Assembly (NCBI GenBank): GCA_031265025.1
Contig: JAISDF010000234.1
Coordinates: 1-11,860 of the forward strand
From: Spirochaetaceae bacterium
GTDB taxonomy: Bacteria; Spirochaetota; Spirochaetia; Treponematales; Breznakiellaceae
DNA: 11,860 bases
Direction of reading: 5' to 3'
The notes beneath the pieces were generated by a model. That model saw only the letters and a program-made list of their open reading frames with translations, made no database searches and was not told the origin of the DNA. This document shows, in pieces, positions 1-6,724 of this stretch (position 1 is its first letter; each line of letters opens with the position of its first letter). The position numbers and the translations under genes are program-made.

Positions 1-926
1 GACGCCTTGATGTTCCTTTTGGCGAGAAAAGCGACAAAGTCCGCCGAGTCAAAGCCCGGCGACGCGGCCTCCCAGAATACCATGTTAATGTGAATTTTTT
101 CCTCGTTGACTTTTATGCCGGGAATTTCGGCGAGTTTTTTCCCCAGATACTTCGCGTTTTCGTGGTCCTCGCCAAGGCGCTTTGTCATCTTCTCTATGGC
201 GATGATGCCGGCGGCGGCAAGTATGCCCGCCTGGCGCATAGCGCCGCCCAGGACCTTGCGGTTACGCCTTGCCTTTTCCACAAATTCTTTTGTTCCGCAA
301 ACAAGGGAACCCACAGGCGCGCAGAGTCCCTTGGACACGCAGAACATAACCGAGTCGGCGCAGGCGGCAAGTTCTCTGGGGTCCGCGCCCAGGGCCAGGG
401 CGGCGTTAAAGATACGGGCGCCGTCAAGGTGCACCTTGAGCCCCAGCTCCCAGGCGGCTTCGGCTGAGGCCCTCATGGTTGTAAGGGGAACGGCCGTGCC
501 GTCGCAGAGGGCGTTCTCAAGGCAGAGGAGGCTCGTGCGGGGAAAATGAATATCCGAAGGACGGACAAGGCGGCGCACATCGGCGGCATAGACAACATGA
601 TCGGGATTGTCCGCCAGGGCATACGCCGCGCCCGAGAGCCTTGCCGCGGCCCCCGCCTCATAGTGAATGATGTGGCTCTGGACGCCGGCTATGATTTCTT
701 CTCCCCGCTCTATATGGGTCATGACGCTCACCTGGTTGCCCTGGGTTCCCGAAGTAACAAACAGGGCGGCCTCCTTGCCCATAAGCTTCGCGGCCAGCGC
801 CTCAAGCCTGTTTACCGTAGGATCGTCGCCGTACACATCATCGCCCACCTCGGCCCCTGCCATGGCGGCCCGCATTTCGTCCGTAGGCTGGGTAACCGTA
901 TCACTGCGTAAATCAATAATTCCCAT
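1..926 (-). CDS. ltaE: Low-specificity L-threonine aldolase, C-terminus cut by the window edge
   Basis: This fold-type I PLP enzyme cleaves L-threonine or L-allo-threonine to glycine and acetaldehyde in the cytoplasm. I translated the minus strand by hand from the ATG at 926-924. The protein opens MGIIDLRSDTVTQPT, the family N-terminus, followed by VGDDVYGDDPTVN (residues 27-39). The stretch FVTSGTQGNQ (56-65) forms part of the cofactor pocket, and His85 is the residue expected to stack on the PLP ring. The motif VSKGLCAPVGS holds the Schiff-base lysine, Lys199. About 308 codons are present; family members are around 340 residues, so only a short C-terminal piece is missing. A GAGGG Shine-Dalgarno lies about 8 bases upstream. 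The gene is divergent from efp with an 87-bp gap and overlapping candidate promoters. The activity class is secure; the preferred threonine isomer is not visible. The symbol follows the E. coli naming. Confidence 0.93.
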   Translation of the reverse strand, partial: MGIIDLRSDTVTQPTDEMRAAMAGAEVGDDVYGDDPTVNRLEALAAKLMGKEAALFVTSGTQGNQVSVMTHIERGEEIIAGVQSHIIHYEAGAAARLSGAAYALADNPDHVVYAADVRRLVRPSDIHFPRTSLLCLENALCDGTAVPLTTMRASAEAAWELGLKVHLDGARIFNAALALGADPRELAACADSVMFCVSKGLCAPVGSLVCGTKEFVEKARRNRKVLGGAMRQAGILAAAGIIAIEKMTKRLGEDHENAKYLGKKLAEIPGIKVNEEKIHINMVFWEAASPGFDSADFVAFLAKRNIKA

Positions 927-949
927 GATTTTTCCCTCTATAACAGGCT

Positions 950-978
950 ACTATACCAGTAAGCGCTTTCCCTGTATA
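950..978 (-). promoter_or_regulatory. Candidate sigma-70 promoter for the threonine aldolase gene
   Basis: Read on the minus strand, TATACA (978-973) is followed by 17 bases and then TATAGT (955-950). The -35 matches 4 of 6 consensus bases and the -10 matches 5 of 6. The predicted start near 943 leaves a leader of about 17 bases that contains the GAGGG ribosome binding site. It lies almost exactly on top of the efp promoter on the other strand. Confidence 0.5.
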
Positions 979-980
979 CT
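952..980 (+). promoter_or_regulatory. Candidate sigma-70 promoter for efp
   Basis: TATACC (952-957), a 17-base spacer and TATACT (975-980) give a good -10 but a poor -35 (3 of 6). A TG directly before the -10 may help. The predicted start near 987 gives a leader of about 27 bases. A short inverted repeat, CCAGTA (956-961) and TACTGG (977-982), spans the spacer and -10 and could be an operator, though at 6 bp per arm chance is possible. Confidence 0.45.
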
Positions 981-1013
981 GGCGGCATTAGTTTTACAAG
1001 GAGTTTACTATTC

Positions 1014-1577
1014 ATGATTCGAGGCGGAGATATAGTCAAAGGAAGCTGCCTGCTGCAGAAGGGCCAGCCCTTTCTTGTGGTGGAGCGGGAATTTCACAAT
1101 CCGGGCAAGGGGACTGCCATTGCCCGCGTTAAGATGAAGAGCATCAAGGACGGTTCGGTGCTGACCCTGACCATTCCCACCCAGCAGGAGATTGAAGACG
1201 CCCAGGTGGATGTCCATACCTGCCAGTACCAGTACGCCGACCAGGACCATTACCACTTTATGGATAACGAAACCTACGATCAGCATGAAGTGCCCATAGC
1301 CGATATGGACGAAAAAAAATACTACCTCAAGGACGGTGAAAATTACGAGCTCACCATCTGGGAAGGCAAGGTCATTGATGTCAAGATTCCCTACAAGGTG
1401 GTTTTTACCGTGGCCGAATCCGAGAATTACATCAAGGGCGACACCGTGTCAGGCGCAACCAAACCCATAACCACCGAGACGGGCCTTACCGTCCGGGTTC
1501 CCCTCTTTATCAAACAGGGCGAAAAAATACTGGTCAACACCGAGACCAACGAATACGTCGAGCGGGTCAACAGTTAA
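1014..1577 (+). CDS. efp: Translation elongation factor P
   Basis: EF-P binds the ribosome between the P and E sites and speeds peptide-bond formation at proline runs. The 187-residue protein has the usual length and three-domain layout. An N-terminal KOW-like domain (about 1-65) is followed by two OB-fold domains (about 66-130 and 131-187). The tip loop PGKG (30-33) places the lysine normally modified in EF-P at Lys32, within EFHNPGKGTAIARVK. The C-terminal part contains GDTVSGATKPITTETGLTVRVPLFI, split here as GDTVSGATKPITTETG and LTVRVPLFI, the conserved EF-P signature. AAGGAG at 998-1003 is a strong ribosome binding site 10 bases before the ATG. The gene seems monocistronic; the downstream gene is convergent and its stop codon is 5 bp away. 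No EF-P-modifying enzyme is encoded in the window. Confidence 0.97.
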   Translation: MIRGGDIVKGSCLLQKGQPFLVVEREFHNPGKGTAIARVKMKSIKDGSVLTLTIPTQQEIEDAQVDVHTCQYQYADQDHYHFMDNETYDQHEVPIADMDEKKYYLKDGENYELTIWEGKVIDVKIPYKVVFTVAESENYIKGDTVSGATKPITTETGLTVRVPLFIKQGEKILVNTETNEYVERVNS

Positions 1578-1582
1578 TCCCT

Positions 1583-2761
1583 TTACGCCCTCTTCTTCCC
1601 CAGGAAAGCGCGGACAAGGGTAACGCCGAGGCGGAACCAGAAGGGTTCAAGGCGGCCCCGCGCCGCTTTAAGAGACGCAATGACCGGGATGTTCTGGGGG
1701 CAGTGCCGCTCGCAACTGCCGCAGGCGGTACAGAGGGAAGGGCCGCTCATTTTGTCCGACGTTATGCCGGTGTTCATTATATAGGTCTTGACTCCGGTGA
1801 GATAACCTATTGTGTACGAGGTGTTATAGGCGGCGAAACAGCCGGGTATATTCACATTGGACGGGCAGGGCATGCAGTAGGAACAGGCGGTACAGCGTAT
1901 CCTGTACGAAGCGGCAAAGGCCTCCCTGACCCTGATGAAGGCTTCCTGTTCGGCGCTGCCAAGGCAGCCGGCAAAAACCGATTCGGCTGTCAGGAGGTTC
2001 TCGGAAAGCTGCGCCATGTCGCTCATCCCGGAAAGGACTACCGTTACTTCCTCCTGATTCCAGAGCCAGGAGAGTCCCCATTTTGAAGGGGACCAGTCAG
2101 CGTGCAGTTCCCTGAACAGCGCCGCTCCTTCTTTGGGAAGGCCGGAACTCAGCTTTCCGCCCAGAAGGGGCTCCATGATGATGACCGGTATGCCCTTTTC
2201 GGCGGCCCTTTTCAGCCCCGTAACGCCGGCCTGATAATTTTCATCATAATAATTATATTGAATCTGGCAGAAATCCCAGGGATAGGCGTCAAGAACCTTG
2301 AGGAATTCTTCCCTGGTCCCGTGAAAGGAAAAACCTATGCTGCGTATTTTCCCTTCGTTTTTCTTTTTTTGAATCCACGCCTCTATGCCCCAGGAACAAA
2401 GTTTTTCCCAGAGTCCCAGGTCGGTTATCATGTGCATGAGGTAGTAATCAATATAGCCTGTCCTGAGCCGCTCAAGTTCCCTGTCAAAAAAGCGGTCAAA
2501 ATCATCGGGCGTCTTACAAAGCACCAGGGGCAGCTTGGTGGCGATAAAAACCTTGTCCCTTAAAGCGAATTTTTCAAGCGTCGCGCCGAGGACTTCCTCG
2601 CTCTTGCCGTAGAGGTACGCGGTGTCGAAATAATTAACGCCGCCCTCACAGGCCGCGCGTATCAGCGCTTCGCACTTTTTGATGTCAGGGGGAAGGCGCA
2701 TGCAGCCCAAGCCCAGGACAGACAGGGAGTTTCCCGATTTTTTATCGTTTCTGTAGCGCAT
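1583..2761 (-). CDS. Aldo/keto reductase with C-terminal [4Fe-4S] ferredoxin domain
   Basis: This 392-residue protein joins an NAD(P)-type aldo/keto reductase barrel to a ferredoxin-like tail, an architecture known as the COG1453-type oxidoreductases. The barrel spans about residues 1-280. Its catalytic tetrad is visible: Asp46 and Tyr51 in NYFDTAYLYG, Lys76 in IATKLP, and His110 in DYYLMH. The tail has two cysteine motifs: CTACSYCMPCP (Cys290, 293, 296, 299) and CTACGSCERHCP (Cys344, 347, 350, 354), enough for up to two clusters. There is no signal peptide, so it should be cytoplasmic. The physiological substrate and the electron partner are unknown for most of this family. The start fits the family N-terminus, but the candidate -10 box lies only 8 bases upstream, so the mRNA would have almost no leader; I see no convincing ribosome binding site. 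It is divergent from the MATE exporter and convergent with efp. Confidence 0.92.
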   Translation of the reverse strand: MRYRNDKKSGNSLSVLGLGCMRLPPDIKKCEALIRAACEGGVNYFDTAYLYGKSEEVLGATLEKFALRDKVFIATKLPLVLCKTPDDFDRFFDRELERLRTGYIDYYLMHMITDLGLWEKLCSWGIEAWIQKKKNEGKIRSIGFSFHGTREEFLKVLDAYPWDFCQIQYNYYDENYQAGVTGLKRAAEKGIPVIIMEPLLGGKLSSGLPKEGAALFRELHADWSPSKWGLSWLWNQEEVTVVLSGMSDMAQLSENLLTAESVFAGCLGSAEQEAFIRVREAFAASYRIRCTACSYCMPCPSNVNIPGCFAAYNTSYTIGYLTGVKTYIMNTGITSDKMSGPSLCTACGSCERHCPQNIPVIASLKAARGRLEPFWFRLGVTLVRAFLGKKRA

Positions 2762-2769
2762 GGTTACTT

Positions 2770-2798
2770 AGTATACGCCATCGCAAAGTCCGCCGCAA
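2770..2798 (-). promoter_or_regulatory. Candidate promoter of the aldo/keto reductase gene
   Basis: On the minus strand TTGCGG (2798-2793), exactly 17 bases, and TATACT (2775-2770) form a plausible sigma-70 promoter. Predicted initiation falls around 2763, one or two bases before the ATG at 2761, which suggests a leaderless or nearly leaderless transcript. The -35 box is one outer arm of the palindrome at 2793-2826. Confidence 0.5.
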
Positions 2799-2826
2799 CA
2801 CCTGACTTGTGAGACAGGTCTTGCGG
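2793..2826. promoter_or_regulatory. 34-bp imperfect palindrome, candidate shared operator
   Basis: The dyad is centred between 2809 and 2810, and 13 of 17 opposed base pairs are complementary. The arms are CCGCAA (2793-2798) with TTGCGG (2821-2826), and ACCTG (2800-2804) with CAGGT (2815-2819). Both outer arms coincide with the -35 boxes of the two divergent promoters. Because predicted transcription starts lie outside it on both sides, it should act as DNA, as a binding site for a dimeric regulator, and not as an RNA hairpin. No regulator gene is present in the window. Confidence 0.6.
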
Positions 2827-2849
2827 GGAAGCGGGGAAAAAGTTATGCT
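2821..2849 (+). promoter_or_regulatory. Candidate promoter of the MATE exporter gene
   Basis: TTGCGG (2821-2826), 17 bases and TATGCT (2844-2849) mirror the divergent promoter in -35 sequence and spacing. The -10 ends only 3 bases before the annotated ATG at 2853, so initiation here would fall at or just inside that codon. Either a different promoter is used or translation starts at the in-frame TTG at 2868. Confidence 0.4.
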
Positions 2850-2852
2850 AAA

Positions 2853-4235
2853 ATGAAGAAGGTATCCTTGTCAGTTTCCCCGGCATCGGCGGGGCAGTGG
2901 AACAACCGGTCCCTGTTCCGCCTCCTGTGGCCCCTCATTGTAGAACAAATACTCGGCGTTACCATGGGGGTGGCCGACACGGTCATGGTCAGCCGTGTGG
3001 GGGAACACGCTGTCTCGGGCATATCCATAGTCGATGTTATTTCGATCCTGCTCATAAACGCCTTTACCGCCCTGGCTACAGGCGGGGCCGTAGTGGTGAG
3101 CCAGTACATAGGCCGGAAAGATACCCGCAGCGCTTCTCTTGCCTCAAAGCAGCTCATCTACATCAACACCTTTGTTTCCCTGACGCTGATGACGTTTACC
3201 CTCCTCCTCTGCCGGCCGCTGCTCCGCCTGATCTACGGGCACCTTGACGACAATGTCATGCGGGCCGCCCAAACCTACTTTCTTATCACCGCGTTCTCCT
3301 TCCCCGCCCTGGCCATCTACAACTCAAACGCCGCCCTGTTCCGCAGCGCGGGAAACAGCCGTATTACCATGCTGGTCGCCCTCCTGGTCAACATCCTCAA
3401 CATAGGCGGCAACGCCCTTCTGATTTATGTATACGACATGGGCGTTGCCGGAGCGGCCCTGTCCACCCTGGTAAGCAGAAGCGTTGCCGCCGTGCTTACC
3501 ATGGCGCTCCTCCTGTCAGGCCATTCGCCTTCAATATCCCTCAAGGGAATCTTCAAAATAAAATTGCGTTTTTCCATAATCCGAAGCATTCTGAATGTAG
3601 GCATACCCAGCGGCCTTGAAAATTCCATGTTCCAACTGGGGAAAATTCTTGTTTCCCGCATAGTTACCCATTTCGGAACCGTGGCCATCGCGGCCAACGC
3701 CGTTACCAATGTGGTCAATTCAATGTCCTTCATGCCCGGCCAGGCTTTCGGCATGGCCCTCCTCACCGTGGTCGGCCAGTGCGTCGGGGCCAGGGATTAC
3801 GCGAACGCCAAAAAATACACGGCAAAACTCATTAAGCAAAGCTATATGGTTATGTTCATCTGCTGTTTTACCATCCTGCTCTGCCGGACCCCCCTGGTCA
3901 GCCTCTTTAACCTCTCCCCCGACTCCCGGACCCTGGCAAAGCAGTTTCTCTTTGTGTACGGCGCCTTTACCCCGTTCTTCTGGCCCCTGAGCTTTGCCCT
4001 GCCCAATTCGCTCAAAGCCGCCGGGGACGCCAAATACTGCATGACCATAGCCGGCGTTTCCATGTGGGTCTTCAGAGTCCTGGGCGCCCACATACTCGCC
4101 TACGCCGCCGGCCTCGGCGCCCTGGGCGTCTGGTGTTCCATGATACTTGACTTCTGCTTCCGGGCCGTCTGCTACACCCGCCGCTGGATAAAAGGCCGCT
4201 GGATGGGAAAAACAGTCATCGTGGAAGGGAAGTAA
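2853..4235 (+). CDS. MATE-family multidrug/metabolite efflux transporter
   Basis: Cation-coupled inner-membrane exporter of the multidrug and toxic compound extrusion family. The 460-residue length is typical, and the hydrophobic pattern fits twelve membrane helices in two similar halves (about 20-225 and 245-445). Family-like stretches include WPLIVEQILGVTMGVADTVM (26-45) at the start of the first half and VGIPSGLENSMFQLGKILVS (249-268) at the start of the second. The substrate is not deducible. Start choice is uncertain: ATG at 2853 has only GGGGAAAAAG some 6-15 bases upstream and sits against a candidate -10, while the in-frame TTG at 2868 is preceded at 5 bases by AGAAGG (2857-2862) and would give 455 residues. 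The gene shares a short control region and a palindrome with the divergent reductase gene, which suggests joint control. A weak hairpin follows the stop. Confidence 0.93.
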   Translation: MKKVSLSVSPASAGQWNNRSLFRLLWPLIVEQILGVTMGVADTVMVSRVGEHAVSGISIVDVISILLINAFTALATGGAVVVSQYIGRKDTRSASLASKQLIYINTFVSLTLMTFTLLLCRPLLRLIYGHLDDNVMRAAQTYFLITAFSFPALAIYNSNAALFRSAGNSRITMLVALLVNILNIGGNALLIYVYDMGVAGAALSTLVSRSVAAVLTMALLLSGHSPSISLKGIFKIKLRFSIIRSILNVGIPSGLENSMFQLGKILVSRIVTHFGTVAIAANAVTNVVNSMSFMPGQAFGMALLTVVGQCVGARDYANAKKYTAKLIKQSYMVMFICCFTILLCRTPLVSLFNLSPDSRTLAKQFLFVYGAFTPFFWPLSFALPNSLKAAGDAKYCMTIAGVSMWVFRVLGAHILAYAAGLGALGVWCSMILDFCFRAVCYTRRWIKGRWMGKTVIVEGK

Positions 4236-4265
4236 GAAGTAAAAGAGGGGGGCGCATTTCCACAC

Positions 4266-4302
4266 TGCCGTTTGGCATTGCGGCATAATGAATTGTTTTT
4301 TT
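4266..4302 (+). terminator. Weak possible terminator after the MATE gene
   Basis: A 5-bp stem TGCCG (4266-4270) with CGGCA (4281-4285) is followed, after a gap of about 9 bases, by a T-rich tract ending at 4302. Stem and spacing are poor for an intrinsic terminator, and the T-tract also overlaps the -35 region of the next promoter. Confidence 0.25.
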
Positions 4303-4321
4303 ATCCGCTCTTCTATATAAT
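4293..4321 (+). promoter_or_regulatory. Candidate sigma-70 promoter of the protease-barrel gene
   Basis: TTGTTT (4293-4298), a 17-base T-rich spacer and a perfect TATAAT (4316-4321) form the best promoter in the window. Initiation near 4328 gives a leader of about 40 bases that ends in a strong ribosome binding site, AAGGAGGAG at 4357-4365. Confidence 0.65.
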
Positions 4322-4368
4322 ACATAGTATTCGATTACCGTTTACGTATCGGAAAAAAGGAGGAGTGT

Positions 4369-6105
4369 ATGATACGCCGGATGTGCGGTGTTTTTGTACT
4401 GGTATGCCTGACGGCGCTTACGGCCTTTGCCCAGAGCGGCGCTCAGGCCGGAGTCATCAGGGATTATGTGGGGGTGATTAACCAGACCTATCACCCTGAT
4501 ATAGTATCCTATATCGAAAAATTCAAGGCTGAATTTGAGCGGCAGGGAAACACCGACGCCATAAGGGGCGTGGACCGTTTTCTCGAGGGGCCTTTTGGCA
4601 CGGGTTTTGTGTATGTGGCGCCTAATGGGGATAATTTCATTATCACCAATAACCATGTAATCGCCCAGTCCTACAGCCTGAGCGTAACCTTCGAAAAAGT
4701 CGGCGGGGAGCAGACCAGGTACGACGGCCTGACCATAGTGGCGACGGACGAGGAGATAGACATTGCCATCCTGGCCTTCCCCGGCGGCCAGAAGCCCTTT
4801 CAAAACGGCCTTACCATCAGCACCGGGCTTGTGGATGAAGGGACCGATGTATTTTCCGCGGGCTTCCCCAGCCTCGGCGGAAAGCCGGTATACCAGTTCG
4901 GAAGGGGCATAGTGTCCAACGCGTCGGTACGCATTCCCAAGGATGACACCGGTGACGAACTCTCAGGTCCCTATATTCAGCATACCGCCCAGGTAGACGC
5001 GGGCAATTCGGGCGGCCCCCTGCTCATCGCCCAGGCCGGGGCTCCCGCGGGATACGCTGTTCTGGCCATCAATACCCTGGGCGCCTATGGACGGCAGGCG
5101 GCGAATTATTCCATACCGGGCAGCACGGCGATGGAATACATCAACGCGGCGCTCAATCCCCAGCCGGTAAACGAGCGGGAAGCCCTGGAAACACGGCTCA
5201 ATGCCTTTATCGCCGAAATGAATGTTCCCAGGGCGGTATACAAGGACATAGCAAAGTACCTTTCCTATGTCTGCGTCGCCGAAAATACCGAATACGCCAT
5301 TTCTGAGTTAGAGGACAGGAGAAGTTCCAACCGTATGGTCTGGAACGACATAATAGAGACCTTCAATAACTATCCGGTGAACGGGATGCGCCTTGCCGTG
5401 GCCTGGGTGATGGAAAATTCCATGCGGAGCAGTTCGGGCATTATACGCATCTCCCTGGGGGATGTCCGGGAAATCAGTTCCGGGGAATACGAAGTAACCT
5501 TTACCGTCAACGGGAACGCCGTCGAATCGCGCTGGGTCAAGGAATACGGAATATGGCGCATCAATACCTTTGGCAGCGTGGCGGCGGGGAACAAATCCCT
5601 TCTGGCGGAAAAAGAAAGGCAGCGGAGACGGGAAGACGCGCTGTTCACCGATTATTCCCTTATGCTCCAGGGCGGCTATACCCAGGTTTTTGAACGCGGC
5701 GCGGCGATAAACGCGGCGATACGCTTTGGGAACCGGTCAAGCCTGTACAGCATAAAGGCCGTCTTTAACGGCTCAAGTTTCTGGCAGGCCGAACTCGGAT
5801 GGGGATTTTTTCTTCCCATCAGGCTCACCAATTTCGCCGTTATGCCTCTTTTCGGCCTGGGCTTCGGCGCCATGAAATCAGGAACGTATATATCTAACTT
5901 TGGTAATGACGAAAGCGATATCAGGGTAGGCGTTTCTGTTGAAGCGGGACTCCTTTTGACCACCGCCAAAATACGGGGGCTCTTCTTCTCGGCCATATAC
6001 CAGCACAATTTCTACATGAATTTTGGCCCGGACAGACTGTCGGGCACCAAAGACCCGCGTCCCGACAAGAACTATCTGCTTTTCAGCGCGGGGTACGCTT
6101 TCTAG
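4369..6105 (+). CDS. Secreted trypsin-like serine protease with C-terminal outer-membrane beta-barrel-like domain
   Basis: The 578-residue product has a signal peptide (about 1-21: RR, hydrophobic core, AFAQ cleavage region). A DegP/trypsin-type protease domain covers about 70-260, with catalytic His96 in TNNHVIA, Asp131 in EIDIAIL and Ser214 in DAGNSGGPL. No PDZ domain follows. Residues 270-405 form a domain I do not recognise, ending in a beta-rich stretch (EYEVTFTVNG and EYGIWRINTFG). A basic linker (414-422) leads to 428-578, where about eight alternating hydrophobic/polar, aromatic-rich strands resemble a small outer-membrane barrel. The last residues, YLLFSAGYAF, fit the C-terminal aromatic signal for barrel insertion. 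With an even strand number both barrel ends face the periplasm, so the protease would be tethered there. It has its own promoter, AAGGAGGAG ribosome site and terminator. The protease call is strong; the barrel is inferred from pattern. Confidence 0.88.
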   Translation: MIRRMCGVFVLVCLTALTAFAQSGAQAGVIRDYVGVINQTYHPDIVSYIEKFKAEFERQGNTDAIRGVDRFLEGPFGTGFVYVAPNGDNFIITNNHVIAQSYSLSVTFEKVGGEQTRYDGLTIVATDEEIDIAILAFPGGQKPFQNGLTISTGLVDEGTDVFSAGFPSLGGKPVYQFGRGIVSNASVRIPKDDTGDELSGPYIQHTAQVDAGNSGGPLLIAQAGAPAGYAVLAINTLGAYGRQAANYSIPGSTAMEYINAALNPQPVNEREALETRLNAFIAEMNVPRAVYKDIAKYLSYVCVAENTEYAISELEDRRSSNRMVWNDIIETFNNYPVNGMRLAVAWVMENSMRSSSGIIRISLGDVREISSGEYEVTFTVNGNAVESRWVKEYGIWRINTFGSVAAGNKSLLAEKERQRRREDALFTDYSLMLQGGYTQVFERGAAINAAIRFGNRSSLYSIKAVFNGSSFWQAELGWGFFLPIRLTNFAVMPLFGLGFGAMKSGTYISNFGNDESDIRVGVSVEAGLLLTTAKIRGLFFSAIYQHNFYMNFGPDRLSGTKDPRPDKNYLLFSAGYAF

Positions 6106-6152
6106 GACAGGCGGGACCTTTCGCGGAAAAAGCGGCGGCAGACAAAAGACAG

Positions 6153-6186
6153 CGCTGTTCCCCACAAGGCGGGAACAGCGTTTTTT
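6153..6186 (+). terminator. Intrinsic terminator of the protease-barrel gene
   Basis: A perfect 10-bp stem, CGCTGTTCCC (6153-6162) with GGGAACAGCG (6171-6180), an 8-base loop and TTTTTT (6181-6186) lie 48 bases after the stop codon. Confidence 0.93.
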
Positions 6187-6187
6187 A

Positions 6188-6210
6188 TAAAACGGAACCG
6201 CTTTGCGGTT
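6188..6210 (-). terminator. Probable terminator of the small membrane protein gene
   Basis: On the minus strand AACCGC (6210-6205), loop AAA and GCGGTT (6201-6196) are followed by CCGTTTTAT. The stem is short but the position, 18 bases past the stop of the leftward gene, is right. It sits back to back with the rightward terminator at 6153-6186. Confidence 0.55.
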
Positions 6211-6228
6211 ATTACGGCCCGGAACAGC

Positions 6229-6663
6229 CTAAAACCGGCGTCTCAAGCGGCACAGAAAATATACACCGCATAACAGGACGCCGCCCCAAAAGGCCGGGAG
6301 GCCAAGGTAGATAAAAACGAGGTTGAGCAGTGTGCTCCGCTCTTCTCCGCTGTAGTTACTTGTAATAAACAGGGCGATAAGCGCCGTATATCCCAGAAGA
6401 AAAACAAAGGCGGCGGGGATTACGCGCTTGTCCCGCATAAAAAAAAGAAGTATTGCCCAGGGTATGCTGGCAGCGATGGAGACAAGCGAGGGGGGCAGCC
6501 ATTTTGCGATAAAGCCCCCTGTCTCCCCGGGCCAGAAAAACGCCACGGCGCCGGCGCTGAGCATATAAAACGCAAAATAGGCAAAGGCGGCAAAAAGACT
6601 TAAGGAAAAAGCGGAGAGCAGCACTGTGCTCTTTGTTTTGCCGTCCTTTGAAAATATGCCCAT
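6229..6663 (-). CDS. Small four-helix membrane protein of unknown function
   Basis: I do not recognise this 144-residue protein. It has a short charged N-terminus (MGIFSKDGKTK) and four likely membrane helices at about 13-44, 57-76, 81-101 and 113-138. It ends in a basic cluster, CRLRRRF, which would sit in the cytoplasm by the positive-inside rule; a lysine/arginine-rich turn (RDKR, 77-80) lies between helices 2 and 3. There are no catalytic motifs, and no signal peptide beyond helix 1. A GGTGA about 9 bases before the ATG is a mediocre ribosome site. The gene starts 61 bases after the binding-protein gene, directly behind that gene's terminator. I find no good promoter of its own, so expression may depend on read-through. 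Coding is supported by length, hydrophobic pattern and lack of a better frame. Confidence 0.75.
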   Translation of the reverse strand: MGIFSKDGKTKSTVLLSAFSLSLFAAFAYFAFYMLSAGAVAFFWPGETGGFIAKWLPPSLVSIAASIPWAILLFFMRDKRVIPAAFVFLLGYTALIALFITSNYSGEERSTLLNLVFIYLGLPAFWGGVLLCGVYFLCRLRRRF

Positions 6664-6686
6664 AGCTTATTCACCGCAGCGTAAAC

Positions 6687-6712
6687 AAAAAAGCGCGGGA
6701 CCGCCGTCCCGC
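6687..6712 (-). terminator. Intrinsic terminator of the ABC importer operon
   Basis: On the minus strand a perfect 7-bp stem, GCGGGAC (6712-6706) and GTCCCGC (6701-6695), closes a 4-base loop. It is followed by GC and six T (6692-6687). It begins 12 bases after the stop codon of the substrate-binding protein gene. Confidence 0.92.
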
Positions 6713-6724
6713 CCTATACTAAAA

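Noticed and set aside
90..911. Several open frames on the plus strand up to 147 codons
   Set aside because: They lie antisense to the threonine aldolase gene, whose product is clearly recognisable; their products are compositionally odd and have no ribosome sites.
1703..2563. Plus-strand open frames of 127 and 153 codons opposite the aldo/keto reductase
   Set aside because: The opposite frame has the full catalytic tetrad and both cysteine motifs; these are antisense shadows.
3720..4325. A 201-codon minus-strand open frame over the end of the MATE gene
   Set aside because: It is a shadow of the well-supported exporter gene, rich in Gly/Glu/Ala from reversed codons, without a recognisable domain.
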